Assembly (NCBI GenBank): GCA_045125935.1
Contig: JBGVNW010000014.1
Coordinates: forward strand, 46,462-110,461
Direction of reading: 5' to 3'
From: CAG-877 sp045125935
GTDB lineage: Bacteria > Bacillota_I > Bacilli_A > RF39 > UBA660
Length of the DNA: 64,000 bases
Shown here: positions 6,348 through 14,856 of the stretch, in pieces
Position numbering within the stretch: the stretch's first letter is position 1
Layout: each line of letters begins with the position of its first letter
Notes under the pieces: generated by a model
Database searches by the model: none
Seen by the model: only the letters and a program-made list of their open reading frames with translations
Told to the model about the DNA's origin: nothing
Program-made: the position numbers and the translations under genes

Positions 6348-8285
6348 ATGAAAAAAAGTAGATTGATTTTAATTATTACACTAATGTTAATACCGATGAC
6401 AGTTTTTGCAAGTTCCTCATCTTCATCAATTGGTATTGATATAGGTATGGCAATTTTTATGGAAGCATTTGTATCAATACACATGTCAGTATTTGTACTA
6501 AAACCATTATCATTAATGTTTGGAAAAGATGATAATAAAAAATTATTCTGGACATTATTTGCGATTAGAGCAGCTGTATTACTGTATTTCGATTTTTTTA
6601 TAACAACAGCAATTGCAATGGTTGATTTCTTTGCCGTATTCATCGGAGCATTTATTGTAGTCCCAATTTGTGCATTAATAACTAAAACGCCAATTGATAA
6701 AAGAAGCAACCAAGTTATAAGTCAAAGTTCATCAACCGCAAGTAATACTGCAGCAAACAGAGCGATTTCAAATGTGGGAGCACTTGTTTTAAAGTGTACA
6801 AAATGTGGTTCGACTCTAAAAGTAACAGATAAATTTTGTGGAAATTGCGGCTCACCATTTAGTGGAAATAATGTAACAGTTACTGGTCAAATACAACCAA
6901 AGGTTTCCGTTTTACCTAGCAATTTTGACTCAATGTACAGATTATCAGAAGAAGCTATGGTTGAAGAATATATAAATCGTCAATTAGCCAAAGCCGGTGT
7001 TGAACAAGGAACTAATTTAATTCCAAGCGAAATCCTAAAAAGAAAAAAAGTCCTAAATATAATTTTCTCTTTGTTAGTATTCGTATTTGTATCATTGATA
7101 TTTTTCCACTTTCCTATCTATACATATATTCTAGGAATAATAATTTTATTCATTTTCTATAGAACAACAAGAAAATATAGTTTTATTAAATACCTAAAAA
7201 AAGAAATAAAATCTCGACCTAGTGAAAAAATTTCTAATATCATAATGATGACTAAATCAACACTTATTCCTGATAATAGTAAAACTGCATTTATTATTAG
7301 TACTTGCGTAGCAATTATACTACCATTAATAATCTTTATGAATCCAAGAATACTATACGAAAAAACAGATAACGGATATGGAGTTAGATTTTATACATTT
7401 GGTATAACAAATTTTACTTCCGCAACAATACCATCAACATATAAAAATGAAAAAGTAGTTAGTCTTAGAGGAAATACATTTTCCAATATGTTCCTTTTAG
7501 AAGAAGTAACATTACCAGATACAATTACTGAAATAAGGGGTCAAGCATTTAAAAATAATATAAAACTAACTAAAGTAAATATGCCAAGTAATCTAGAATA
7601 TTTAGGAGGAGGAGCTTTTTATAATTGTACATCTCTAACTTCAATAACTATTCCAGACACAGTAACATACATTGGTGGAGAAACTTTTTACAACGCAACA
7701 GCATTAGAACGTATTACTTTATCTAATAACATAACAGAAATAAGAGGAAATACATTCGAAAATTGCAGTTCACTAGAATCAATAACTATTCCAGATACAG
7801 TAACAAGAATAGGAGGACATGCCTTCTATGGATGTAGTTCATTAAGTGAAGCCGTATTTACTGAAAATAGTTTATTAAAAGAAATTGGTTCATCTGCATT
7901 TAGACAATGTAGTAAACTATATACCATAACTTTACCAAATAATATTTATATAAATGAAAGAGCTTTTAAAGAAAGTCCAACACAGATAAAATATTTTAAT
8001 ACAGATACTAAAAATGATTTATCAAGACACGTTATGACAATTAAAAATGATGGAATAACAAGTAGTATTACTCTTCCTAATCAAGAAATAACATATTTAT
8101 CAATTACAAATGCTGAACTAATAGATGGATATTTACATCTAACTTTAAATTTAAGTGGCGCAATAAATCAAACAGTTGAATTAGTATGTGATGGTTCCAC
8201 TACATACATAAATGATTATTTTTACATTGTTACATACAAATATACATATAAAGCAGTAACAACTACATTTAGTTTCTATTACTAA
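6348..8285 (+). CDS. Zinc-ribbon, BspA-type leucine-rich-repeat membrane protein
   Basis: The 645-aa protein starts with a signal or membrane segment (LILIITLMLIPMTVFA). Further hydrophobic spans follow to about residue 110, then a zinc ribbon (CTKCGSTLK...CGNCGSPF, about residues 147-165), two spans near 235-270 and another near 310-325. From about residue 370 to 540 there are BspA/LRR_5 repeats of roughly 23 residues, seen in phrases such as SLTSITIPDTVTYIGG and SLESITIPDTVTRIGG. The C-terminal 100 aa are unrecognised. LRR_5 proteins often mediate binding at the cell surface. The gene ends 14 bp before the radical SAM gene and probably shares its operon. Confidence 0.75.
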   Translation: MKKSRLILIITLMLIPMTVFASSSSSSIGIDIGMAIFMEAFVSIHMSVFVLKPLSLMFGKDDNKKLFWTLFAIRAAVLLYFDFFITTAIAMVDFFAVFIGAFIVVPICALITKTPIDKRSNQVISQSSSTASNTAANRAISNVGALVLKCTKCGSTLKVTDKFCGNCGSPFSGNNVTVTGQIQPKVSVLPSNFDSMYRLSEEAMVEEYINRQLAKAGVEQGTNLIPSEILKRKKVLNIIFSLLVFVFVSLIFFHFPIYTYILGIIILFIFYRTTRKYSFIKYLKKEIKSRPSEKISNIIMMTKSTLIPDNSKTAFIISTCVAIILPLIIFMNPRILYEKTDNGYGVRFYTFGITNFTSATIPSTYKNEKVVSLRGNTFSNMFLLEEVTLPDTITEIRGQAFKNNIKLTKVNMPSNLEYLGGGAFYNCTSLTSITIPDTVTYIGGETFYNATALERITLSNNITEIRGNTFENCSSLESITIPDTVTRIGGHAFYGCSSLSEAVFTENSLLKEIGSSAFRQCSKLYTITLPNNIYINERAFKESPTQIKYFNTDTKNDLSRHVMTIKNDGITSSITLPNQEITYLSITNAELIDGYLHLTLNLSGAINQTVELVCDGSTTYINDYFYIVTYKYTYKAVTTTFSFYY

Positions 8286-8299
8286 TTAACGGGGGATTT

Positions 8300-10039
8300 A
8301 TGAATAACAAATATATACATTTATTGTATGTCCCAACAATGGCATGCAATATGGGGTGCAAATATTGCTACTTAGAAGATAATACTAAAGATGAAAAAAC
8401 TCAATTTACAGCACTTGATACTTTAAAATATGCAATAAATAAGTTTAAAGATAGCAACGTAATTCCATTCAATATATCATTACATGGAGGAGAAGTTACT
8501 ACATTAAATAAAGATAATTTTCATGATTTAATAAAATATATAGCAGATTACTACAATACTAATAAAAAAATTATTACAGATGCCGGCTTTAAGTTAGGAA
8601 CACCACATATCAAAACAAACTTATACAATTTAAATAAGCATATTGACACAATAAAAGAATTTAATGTATCGATATCTGGAAGTCTTGATTTACCATTATC
8701 CCTTCATAATGAGTATCGAATTACTAAAGACAATAGAAAAACATTAGATAAAATACTAGAAAATATCAAATTATTAGAAGACATTCCAAATAAGAAAAAA
8801 GTTTCCGCAACAATATTTAAAGAACATTATAATCATCTTGATGAAATAATTGAAGATATAAAATTTCTACATAAAAACACTTGTTTAGATATGAATGATT
8901 TTAATTTTATGATAGGTTTCGACTATAATTCCAACGGTATACTTCACCATCTAACTGAAGAAGAACAAGTTACTTTTTATAAAAGAATGCATAAAGAATT
9001 TGATGGTACAGATTTAGATTATGGAGTAAATGGTCCATGGTTTGATGAGTTTGGTCCAAAGTATTGTCCTAATTGTGACAACTGTGGCGATAAATTTTTC
9101 CTACTTGAAAAAAATGGTGACATTTATTCTTGTGTAAGAGGACAAAAAAATCCTGACTATTATTATGGAAATATATATAAAAATACAGTAGATGAAATAC
9201 TAAATAACGCATCTAACAAAATATTTATTAATCATAACAAAATGCCCTTTAATGAAGAATGCAGTAACTGTGGATATTTATATTTATGTAAGAGTGGATG
9301 TCCGTTTGTAAAAAATACCTATCATACAAATAAAAGTTATACTTGTAAACTACAACAAGAAATGTATAAAGATAGAAACTATCAAAAAGACGAATATAAT
9401 GATGAAACCATATATGAATATGTTTCAAAAATGCGAATAGAAAGTCCCAAGAAATATATTCCTAAAAAGAAAAATGAATTATATCCATCATTAGAAGAGT
9501 TAATTATATCGGATCAAAAATTAAAATATATTTATGATGATAATGTTTTTATATTAAAAGTCGATAATATTGAATATAAATTATCTTCACAAATAATTAA
9601 AAATACTAGAGACTTTATATATATTACCAAAAAAAGTAAAATCACAATTTATATGAAGAAAAATATGATAAACGAAGAGTGTGATTATCCTGAAAATAAT
9701 TCATTATATATAATGTTATTAAGTGGTAATTTAGTCACATATGGTGATGAGAATAGAACTAAACAAAGACATATCGCAACACATCAAATATACAAGGGTG
9801 TACTCGATAATACTACATCAGATAAAGAAGAATATTATTCTTATGATATAACAAATCTTATAAATGAATACAAAGAATTTTTATCATTAGAAACTCCTAA
9901 TAATATATTTTTTACAACTACTGCATTAAGAGATTATCACTACACAAAACAAAAAAATAATGCCTATTATCATATTCAAGCAATAAATTTACCATTTCAA
10001 AATATTGAATTTTATTATATAGATAAGGAGTTAAAATAA
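8300..10039 (+). CDS. Radical SAM/SPASM domain protein with long C-terminal extension
   Basis: The 579-aa protein has the radical SAM [4Fe-4S] motif CNMGCKYC (C16, C20, C23) and a SPASM-type C-terminal cluster region (CPNCDNCG near residue 255, then CSNCGYLYLCKSGCPF near 325). SPASM enzymes mostly modify peptides or act as enzyme-maturing factors. Another 200 residues or so after the SPASM region are unrecognised. The stop overlaps the start of the next gene (TAATG), so the two are translationally coupled and the 119-aa product is an obvious candidate substrate or partner. The gene starts after a GGGGGA ribosome site. The reaction cannot be told from sequence alone. Confidence 0.85.
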   Translation: MNNKYIHLLYVPTMACNMGCKYCYLEDNTKDEKTQFTALDTLKYAINKFKDSNVIPFNISLHGGEVTTLNKDNFHDLIKYIADYYNTNKKIITDAGFKLGTPHIKTNLYNLNKHIDTIKEFNVSISGSLDLPLSLHNEYRITKDNRKTLDKILENIKLLEDIPNKKKVSATIFKEHYNHLDEIIEDIKFLHKNTCLDMNDFNFMIGFDYNSNGILHHLTEEEQVTFYKRMHKEFDGTDLDYGVNGPWFDEFGPKYCPNCDNCGDKFFLLEKNGDIYSCVRGQKNPDYYYGNIYKNTVDEILNNASNKIFINHNKMPFNEECSNCGYLYLCKSGCPFVKNTYHTNKSYTCKLQQEMYKDRNYQKDEYNDETIYEYVSKMRIESPKKYIPKKKNELYPSLEELIISDQKLKYIYDDNVFILKVDNIEYKLSSQIIKNTRDFIYITKKSKITIYMKKNMINEECDYPENNSLYIMLLSGNLVTYGDENRTKQRHIATHQIYKGVLDNTTSDKEEYYSYDITNLINEYKEFLSLETPNNIFFTTTALRDYHYTKQKNNAYYHIQAINLPFQNIEFYYIDKELK

Positions 10040-10398
10040 TGAAAAAAGAACCTGAAACATATGAAGAATTAATAAGACAAAAAAGATGTATCGATTTAAC
10101 TATGCATTATGGACTATCAGAAGAAGAATTAGAACAAATATACCAATTTTTAACAAATTATCCTCAAGGACAGGTAAAAGGTGGATTAAATAATATTACC
10201 CTAATTAATGGTGGAAATGTTTTTTCAGTTATAAATGCCCAACGTATTAATCTAAATATAGATGGACTTATTATGAGTAATAGTTTTTTTAATATAATTC
10301 CTCACTATACTCCGTCATCAAGCTCAGGATATAGCGGTGGTTCTTCTTCAAATAACAACAATAATAACAACAATAACAATAATAATAATAACAGATAG
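10039..10398 (+). CDS. 119-aa protein with Ser/Gly linker and poly-Asn tail
   Basis: I do not recognise a family. The N-terminal 45 residues are charged and helical (YEELIRQKRCIDL, SEEELEQIYQFL). A more hydrophobic, Asn/Ile-rich middle follows (ITLINGGNVFSVINAQRINL), then a Ser/Gly-rich stretch with a Tyr (SSSSGYSGGSSS), 14 consecutive Asn and a final Arg. A leader-like N-terminus and a low-complexity C-terminus, with the start codon overlapping the radical SAM stop, are what a modified-peptide precursor could look like. A structural adaptor is equally possible. AAGGAG at 10025-10030 is its ribosome site. There is one Cys (in RCIDL) and no signal peptide. Confidence 0.65.
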   Translation: MKKEPETYEELIRQKRCIDLTMHYGLSEEELEQIYQFLTNYPQGQVKGGLNNITLINGGNVFSVINAQRINLNIDGLIMSNSFFNIIPHYTPSSSSGYSGGSSSNNNNNNNNNNNNNNR

Positions 10399-10411
10399 TA
10401 GGTGAAAATAT

Positions 10412-11428
10412 ATGTCTTTTGTATCAGATAACTTTCACAAGAAAAAACTAGATAAATATAACATTAATATTAAAACAAAGTATATAGTTGGAAATAACAT
10501 ACTTGAAAGAAATACAAATAATTCAGTAAATGATGATATCAAGAATGGTATTAGATGTGAAAAACTATATTATATAAATAATGAGCTAAAACATACTGAA
10601 AAAGAATTTGATTCAAGAATTGAATATACATTTATTTCAAAAGATCAAGAGAATAAAGATTATACTTGTCCAAATTGTGGTATGAATTCCAAACTAAAAA
10701 ATTTCATAGATGGATGCCCTTACTGTAAAACATATTATAATATTGAGTATACTGATAAAGACTTAGGAAGCAAATATCACTATGATAGAGTGTTAAGAAA
10801 TAACACATATAGAATTATTACTGCTATTATAGATTTAATTATAAGCATGGTTTTAAGTTATATCTTTATAAAAGTAACATCTCGCACATTTAATAACTAT
10901 GATGTTTATAAAGTATTTATTTATGGAATAATATTATCCTTAATATTATATTATTTTTTCTACATAGTAGATGCATACATAGTTTTAACACCTATAAAAA
11001 AATACAAAGATAGACAAAATCAAAAACAAATTCTTTTTTGGAACAAAACTCAAATTAACAAAAAAGTATTTTTTAACAATCTAAACTATGAATTAAGAAA
11101 ATATTATTATAATCAAAATACCATAATAGATTATGATATACTTGACTATCTTGAATTTAAAGAATATACCAAAAATAATAAGTTATATGTAGATGTTTTG
11201 GCAGAAGTTAGAATAGTATCATTTGAAAATAACAAAATAACGTCAAAAATTATTAAAGAAAACTATACAATGGAAAAACATAATAATGGAACTATCGAAA
11301 TAAAAAATGGCACTAATATAATAAAATGTCCAAATTGTGGTTCTTCAGTAGATGTTACAAAAGAAAAATGCGAATATTGTAATACAACTATTAAACATTT
11401 ACATGAGTGGATATTAACTAACAAATAA
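10412..11428 (+). CDS. Membrane protein with zinc ribbons at both ends, Tim44-like middle
   Basis: The 338-aa protein has one zinc ribbon at about residues 88-112 (CPNCGMNSK...CPYC), two membrane spans (IITAIIDLIISMVLSYIFI and IILSLILYYFFYIVDAYIVL), then a soluble alpha/beta region, and a second zinc ribbon near the C-terminus (CPNCGSSVDVTKEKCEYC). The soluble part (ILDYLEFKEYTKNN through YTMEKHNNG) resembles the Tim44-like domains found with zinc ribbons in gut Firmicutes; that is a tentative family match. It follows the 119-aa gene by 13 bp with ribosome site TAGGTGA, so it belongs to the same operon. The role may be assembly or anchoring at the membrane (inference). Confidence 0.65.
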   Translation: MSFVSDNFHKKKLDKYNINIKTKYIVGNNILERNTNNSVNDDIKNGIRCEKLYYINNELKHTEKEFDSRIEYTFISKDQENKDYTCPNCGMNSKLKNFIDGCPYCKTYYNIEYTDKDLGSKYHYDRVLRNNTYRIITAIIDLIISMVLSYIFIKVTSRTFNNYDVYKVFIYGIILSLILYYFFYIVDAYIVLTPIKKYKDRQNQKQILFWNKTQINKKVFFNNLNYELRKYYYNQNTIIDYDILDYLEFKEYTKNNKLYVDVLAEVRIVSFENNKITSKIIKENYTMEKHNNGTIEIKNGTNIIKCPNCGSSVDVTKEKCEYCNTTIKHLHEWILTNK

Positions 11429-11553
11429 AAAATATTAATACTTAGGCAACAACAATCAGAGTAAAAGCTTTATAAAAAACAATATTTAAATAAAAAGTTT
11501 TTTGTTTGAATAAACTAAAAAAACAATGTATGATATTTATTTGGGTGATAAGT

Positions 11554-11964
11554 ATGAATGAAATAAATATAATTGAGTCAATTAAAAACATATTTTATCA
11601 TATAATAATTTATCTATTATCATTTGGATGGATATTGCTATTTATAATAAACAAGATATTTAATATTGATACTGAAATTACAAATATCATAAATTTAACA
11701 GTAATATTCATAATATTTATATTAGGAACCGCAAAAGAATTAAAAGATATTGAATATAAATTTAGGATAAAAGATAAAAAAATAATAGAAGAAAAAAGAA
11801 AATTAGTAGAACAATATAAGACGCATAGACAAAAATTAATAAAACAATATACTGATGAAAAAAAGAAATTAGAACAAGAAAAAGTAAAATATAGTTCAAA
11901 TAAAGAATACAATATCTGCTTAAAAGAATACTTATCAGACCATAATTATCACATTGAAACTTAA
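11554..11964 (+). CDS. Small membrane protein with C-terminal coiled coil
   Basis: This protein of 136 aa is of unknown function. It has two predicted spans (IIIYLLSFGWILLFIINKIF and IINLTVIFIIFILG), then a long charged helix rich in Lys, Glu and Gln (about residues 75-120) that reads as a coiled coil. The ATG at 11554 is chosen because GGTGAT precedes it; an upstream in-frame TTG at 11506 has no ribosome site. It lies 125 bp after the double zinc-ribbon gene and is followed by a strong terminator, so it may be the last gene of the radical SAM cluster or stand alone. Confidence 0.6.
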   Translation: MNEINIIESIKNIFYHIIIYLLSFGWILLFIINKIFNIDTEITNIINLTVIFIIFILGTAKELKDIEYKFRIKDKKIIEEKRKLVEQYKTHRQKLIKQYTDEKKKLEQEKVKYSSNKEYNICLKEYLSDHNYHIET

Positions 11965-11979
11965 AGTTCAAAAATCTGG

Positions 11980-12004
11980 AAGTCAATTGCATTGACTTTT
12001 TTTA
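11980..12004 (+). terminator. Strong terminator closing the radical SAM region
   Basis: AAGTCAA pairs with TTGACTT around TTGCA and is followed by T6. The 3' arm also supplies the TTGACT of the next promoter. Confidence 0.8.
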
Positions 12005-12020
12005 ATTTTTGAGATAATAT
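11992..12020 (+). promoter_or_regulatory. Promoter TTGACT-17-TAATAT overlapping a terminator
   Basis: TTGACT (11992-11997) and TAATAT (12015-12020) have 17-bp spacing and lie about 28 bp before the GTG start of the lipoprotein gene. The -35 lies inside the 3' arm of the upstream terminator. Confidence 0.5.
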
Positions 12021-12047
12021 ATAAAAACCATTTTAGGGGGTGACCTA

Positions 12048-13472
12048 GTGAAAGGAAAAAAGAAAATACGTTTTATGGCTGGAACACTTGCGTTAGGAAT
12101 GTTTTTGACAGGATGTAAAAAAGAATTGGATATTATTGTAGTTAGAGATAATACTGAACATACTAAGCAAGACTTTACTACTTCTGCTACAACAGAGCTA
12201 AATACTGAAACAAATTCCACTGAAATAACAATCCAAACAGAAAACAATGAACAAACAACTGAAACAGAATTAATTTTTGATATTGATAGTTCTAAACCAG
12301 CATCAGTATTACCAGAGGGAACGGTACTTAAAGAAACATTTCCTGAAGAAGAGCTCCCTAAGGAAGAAACTGTGATACCAACTGAACCAGAAATAGAAGA
12401 ATTACCAGAAAACATTATCGCTTATACAACAACAAACGTTAACCTTCGTGCAGGTGATAATACTAAATCACTGATAATCAATGTATTACAACCAAATGAA
12501 TGTGTTTATAAAATAATGTCATGCGATAATAACTGGGATTTAGTAAAAGTTGGAGACCAAATTGGATACATATGTAGAGATTATTTAGCATATACAAATG
12601 AAACATATGAACAAGAGCACAACTTTGTATTTAAAAATGATGTCGCAGTAACAACAACCGCATTAAACTTTAGAAGTGGTCCATCAACTGATTATCCAAT
12701 AAAAAAGACTTTAATAACAAAGAGAGAAAAAGAGATAACAGAAGTTGATATGCAGTTCAAAAAAAATGAAGAATTAGAAGTGCTTGCTGAAGTAGATGAT
12801 GAATGGTTATTAGTAGAATATAATGGAGAAATTGGCTATGTATATAAAGCTTATACAATGTCTTTATTAGAAAAATTGCAATCATTATACCCAGAGTTAG
12901 GTATTGAGGAATTTGAAATACAAAAGGTTGTATTTTCAAAATCTGGCCTAAATATTCGTGAAGGAAATAGTATTGAATCAGGCGTAATTCGTACATTAGA
13001 AAAATATGAGAGTCTAAGAGTATTTGGAGAATATGACGAATGGTATTTTGTAATGACTAATGAACACGAGTTTGGTTATGTTCATAGTGATTACGTTGAA
13101 GAATTAAAAGGAAAAACAGTTATAACTGATGAGAGTGAACAGCGAATGTATATGTATAATGACAATGAACAATTAATATATACCCCAGTAACAACAGGTA
13201 AAGATAGTACTCCAACTGATATAGGTCTATTCAACATTCACTATATGGCAACAAATATATATCTAAATGACAATAATAAAGATTGGGTGTTTTTCTGGCT
13301 TAACTGTAACGGAAATAATGAAGGAATACATGATGCTTGGTGGAGACAAGTATATGGTGAAGAAAGTCGCCATACAAACGGAAGTAATGGATGTACTAAT
13401 ACACCATATTCTGCTGTAAAAACATTGTATTATAATTCATCTGAAGGTCAAAGAGTATTAGTTCATAAATAA
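12048..13472 (+). CDS. Lipoprotein with SH3b repeats and an L,D-transpeptidase domain
   Basis: The 474-aa protein starts at GTG after AGGGGG. A lipobox (FLTGC) predicts lipidation at C23, so it is anchored outside the membrane. A Thr/Glu-rich linker (residues 40-120) leads to three bacterial SH3 domains, marked by VNLRAGDNTKS, LNFRSGPSTDY and LNIREGNSIES. The C-terminal 125 residues form a YkuD (L,D-transpeptidase) domain with the catalytic pattern HTNGSNGCTN (His, Ser-x-Gly-Cys). The usual Arg after the Cys is replaced, here Cys-Thr-Asn, as in several Firmicute homologues. The role would be peptidoglycan 3-3 cross-linking or attachment of proteins to the wall. It has its own promoter. Confidence 0.88.
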   Translation: MKGKKKIRFMAGTLALGMFLTGCKKELDIIVVRDNTEHTKQDFTTSATTELNTETNSTEITIQTENNEQTTETELIFDIDSSKPASVLPEGTVLKETFPEEELPKEETVIPTEPEIEELPENIIAYTTTNVNLRAGDNTKSLIINVLQPNECVYKIMSCDNNWDLVKVGDQIGYICRDYLAYTNETYEQEHNFVFKNDVAVTTTALNFRSGPSTDYPIKKTLITKREKEITEVDMQFKKNEELEVLAEVDDEWLLVEYNGEIGYVYKAYTMSLLEKLQSLYPELGIEEFEIQKVVFSKSGLNIREGNSIESGVIRTLEKYESLRVFGEYDEWYFVMTNEHEFGYVHSDYVEELKGKTVITDESEQRMYMYNDNEQLIYTPVTTGKDSTPTDIGLFNIHYMATNIYLNDNNKDWVFFWLNCNGNNEGIHDAWWRQVYGEESRHTNGSNGCTNTPYSAVKTLYYNSSEGQRVLVHK

Positions 13473-13516
13473 TTAAATAGAAATTTACCTTGAAATTTTC
13501 TTGTAATAAAAAAATA

Positions 13517-14065
13517 ATGAAGTGGGGAATAAAATTGAATCTAGAGAATATAAAGATAGGACAAGGATTAAGTTTAGACGTAGCTTTAAATCCACTACCT
13601 GAAGAAAGCTTTAAAGAATTAATTAGAACTATTAAAGAATGTTATAAAAATATGGGAATAAATATTGAGAAAATGAATTTAGAATACCACAGGTTCTTTA
13701 ACAGTAACAGTGTTCTCGCAATAAAATTACTAGAAGAATCGAATTATGAAAAAAGTAATTATATGTTTATAGGCTGTTCCCCAAGAAATTACAATGGAAA
13801 AGTTTGCTGTGATGTTTTTATGCATGCGGATGCAAAATGTGCCAAAGAAGCAACAAAAATGTCGCGAAGAATATCCCAAAATATAGTAAATTTCTTTGAA
13901 AAAGCAGAAGAGTCCCTTGTGGAAAACGGAATGTCTGATATGGAATTTTCTGTAACAATTCCTCTGTCTGAAACAACAAAACAACCAGTAAAAAATAATA
14001 GTGATGAAGATTGTATTCCTAAAAGAATAGCTAAAGTATTTTATAGAAAACATAAAAGAAATTAG
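13517..14065 (+). CDS. Uncharacterised 182-aa soluble protein
   Basis: I do not recognise this protein. It has no signal peptide or membrane span, and four to five Cys are scattered (for example GCSPRNYNGKVCCDVFMHADAKC). The C-terminus is basic (KRIAKVFYRKHKRN). The start is uncertain: a TTG at 13490 lacks a ribosome site, ATG 13517 is in frame, and TTG 13535 has GTGGGGA about seven bases upstream and may be the true start. It lies 45 bp after the transpeptidase lipoprotein and could be read from the same promoter. Codon use and composition match the neighbours. Confidence 0.6.
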   Translation: MKWGIKLNLENIKIGQGLSLDVALNPLPEESFKELIRTIKECYKNMGINIEKMNLEYHRFFNSNSVLAIKLLEESNYEKSNYMFIGCSPRNYNGKVCCDVFMHADAKCAKEATKMSRRISQNIVNFFEKAEESLVENGMSDMEFSVTIPLSETTKQPVKNNSDEDCIPKRIAKVFYRKHKRN

Positions 14066-14120
14066 TACTATAGAAAAATAAGCAAAAAGCTGATATTATA
14101 AGTAAAAACGAGGTGATAGT

Positions 14121-14657
14121 ATGAGCGAAGTTCTAAGAACAGAAATTAAAACTTTAAAATCAGTAGAAAAAATTACCAAAAAATTGGAAGTTCAAGATTA
14201 TGCTTTCGAAATTAACAACAGTAATATAATTGATGTCAGCGTAACATATTATATGGACAAGATTAAAGAAAGTATATATGTTGATGGAGAAAAGAAAAAA
14301 ATTATAGAAAAAGACCTAATAAGTATTCTTCTCTCTGGTAAAACACTTGAAGGCAAAGAAACATGGATTAGTTTTGATATCATATCTAATATAGATAAAT
14401 TAAATTCATATACCGATATACCAGTAGATATTACTAAAGATATAGATGAAGGCGAAACATTCATAGGATATCCTGATAAATCGGTTTCATGGCTAGATTT
14501 TTATATGCCAACAAATACAAAGAGTGATATTTTCCATAACTTATCTAGTGCCTGGATTTCTAAAGTTGCAGATAATGTCTTTATAATTAAGTTATGTGTA
14601 CCAAATACTGTGTTCACATACTTTAAAATTGATTTTAACGATATAATACAAAAATAA
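14121..14657 (+). CDS. Uncharacterised 178-aa protein
   Basis: I do not recognise a family. The protein is soluble and mixed alpha/beta. It contains a repeated charged motif in its first third (KTLKSVEKITKKLE) and hydrophobic strands such as DVSVTYYMDKI, TWISFDIIS and NVFIIKLCVPNTV. There is no signal peptide and no recognisable catalytic motif. The start is supported by GAGGTGA seven bases upstream of the ATG. It is the last gene of the accessory region before prfB and ends directly in a terminator hairpin. Confidence 0.6.
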   Translation: MSEVLRTEIKTLKSVEKITKKLEVQDYAFEINNSNIIDVSVTYYMDKIKESIYVDGEKKKIIEKDLISILLSGKTLEGKETWISFDIISNIDKLNSYTDIPVDITKDIDEGETFIGYPDKSVSWLDFYMPTNTKSDIFHNLSSAWISKVADNVFIIKLCVPNTVFTYFKIDFNDIIQK

Positions 14658-14681
14658 AAGGAGCCAACTAAGGCTCCTTAA
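14658..14681 (+). terminator. Terminator hairpin ending the accessory region
   Basis: AAGGAGCC pairs perfectly with GGCTCCTT around AACTAA. The T tract is short, so termination may be partial. A second imperfect hairpin (GAGGATCTTCAC with GTGAACCTTCCTC) follows at 14692-14724. Confidence 0.65.
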
Positions 14682-14779
14682 TCTATTTACAGAGGATCTT
14701 CACACTATACAGTGAACCTTCCTCAATAATAATGTATGCAAGAAATTAAAAATTATACACTAAAAATAATTAAATTGTA

Positions 14780-14809
14780 TTGCGTAAAAAAATATGTTAT
14801 TCTTATAGT
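14780..14809 (+). promoter_or_regulatory. Candidate prfB promoter TTGCGT-18-TATAGT
   Basis: A -35-like TTGCGT (14780-14785) and a -10-like TATAGT (14804-14809) are 18 bp apart, 48 bp before the prfB ATG. A separate promoter is needed because prfB is no longer next to secA. Confidence 0.45.
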
Positions 14810-14856
14810 GTATAAATATGTATAAAATAACTAAACTAAAATAAGAGAGGGAAATT

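Noticed and set aside
10351..10392. AAT/AAC repeat as CRISPR or intergenic microsatellite
   Set aside because: It is in frame at the end of a coding region, has no spacers, and the unit is only three bases.
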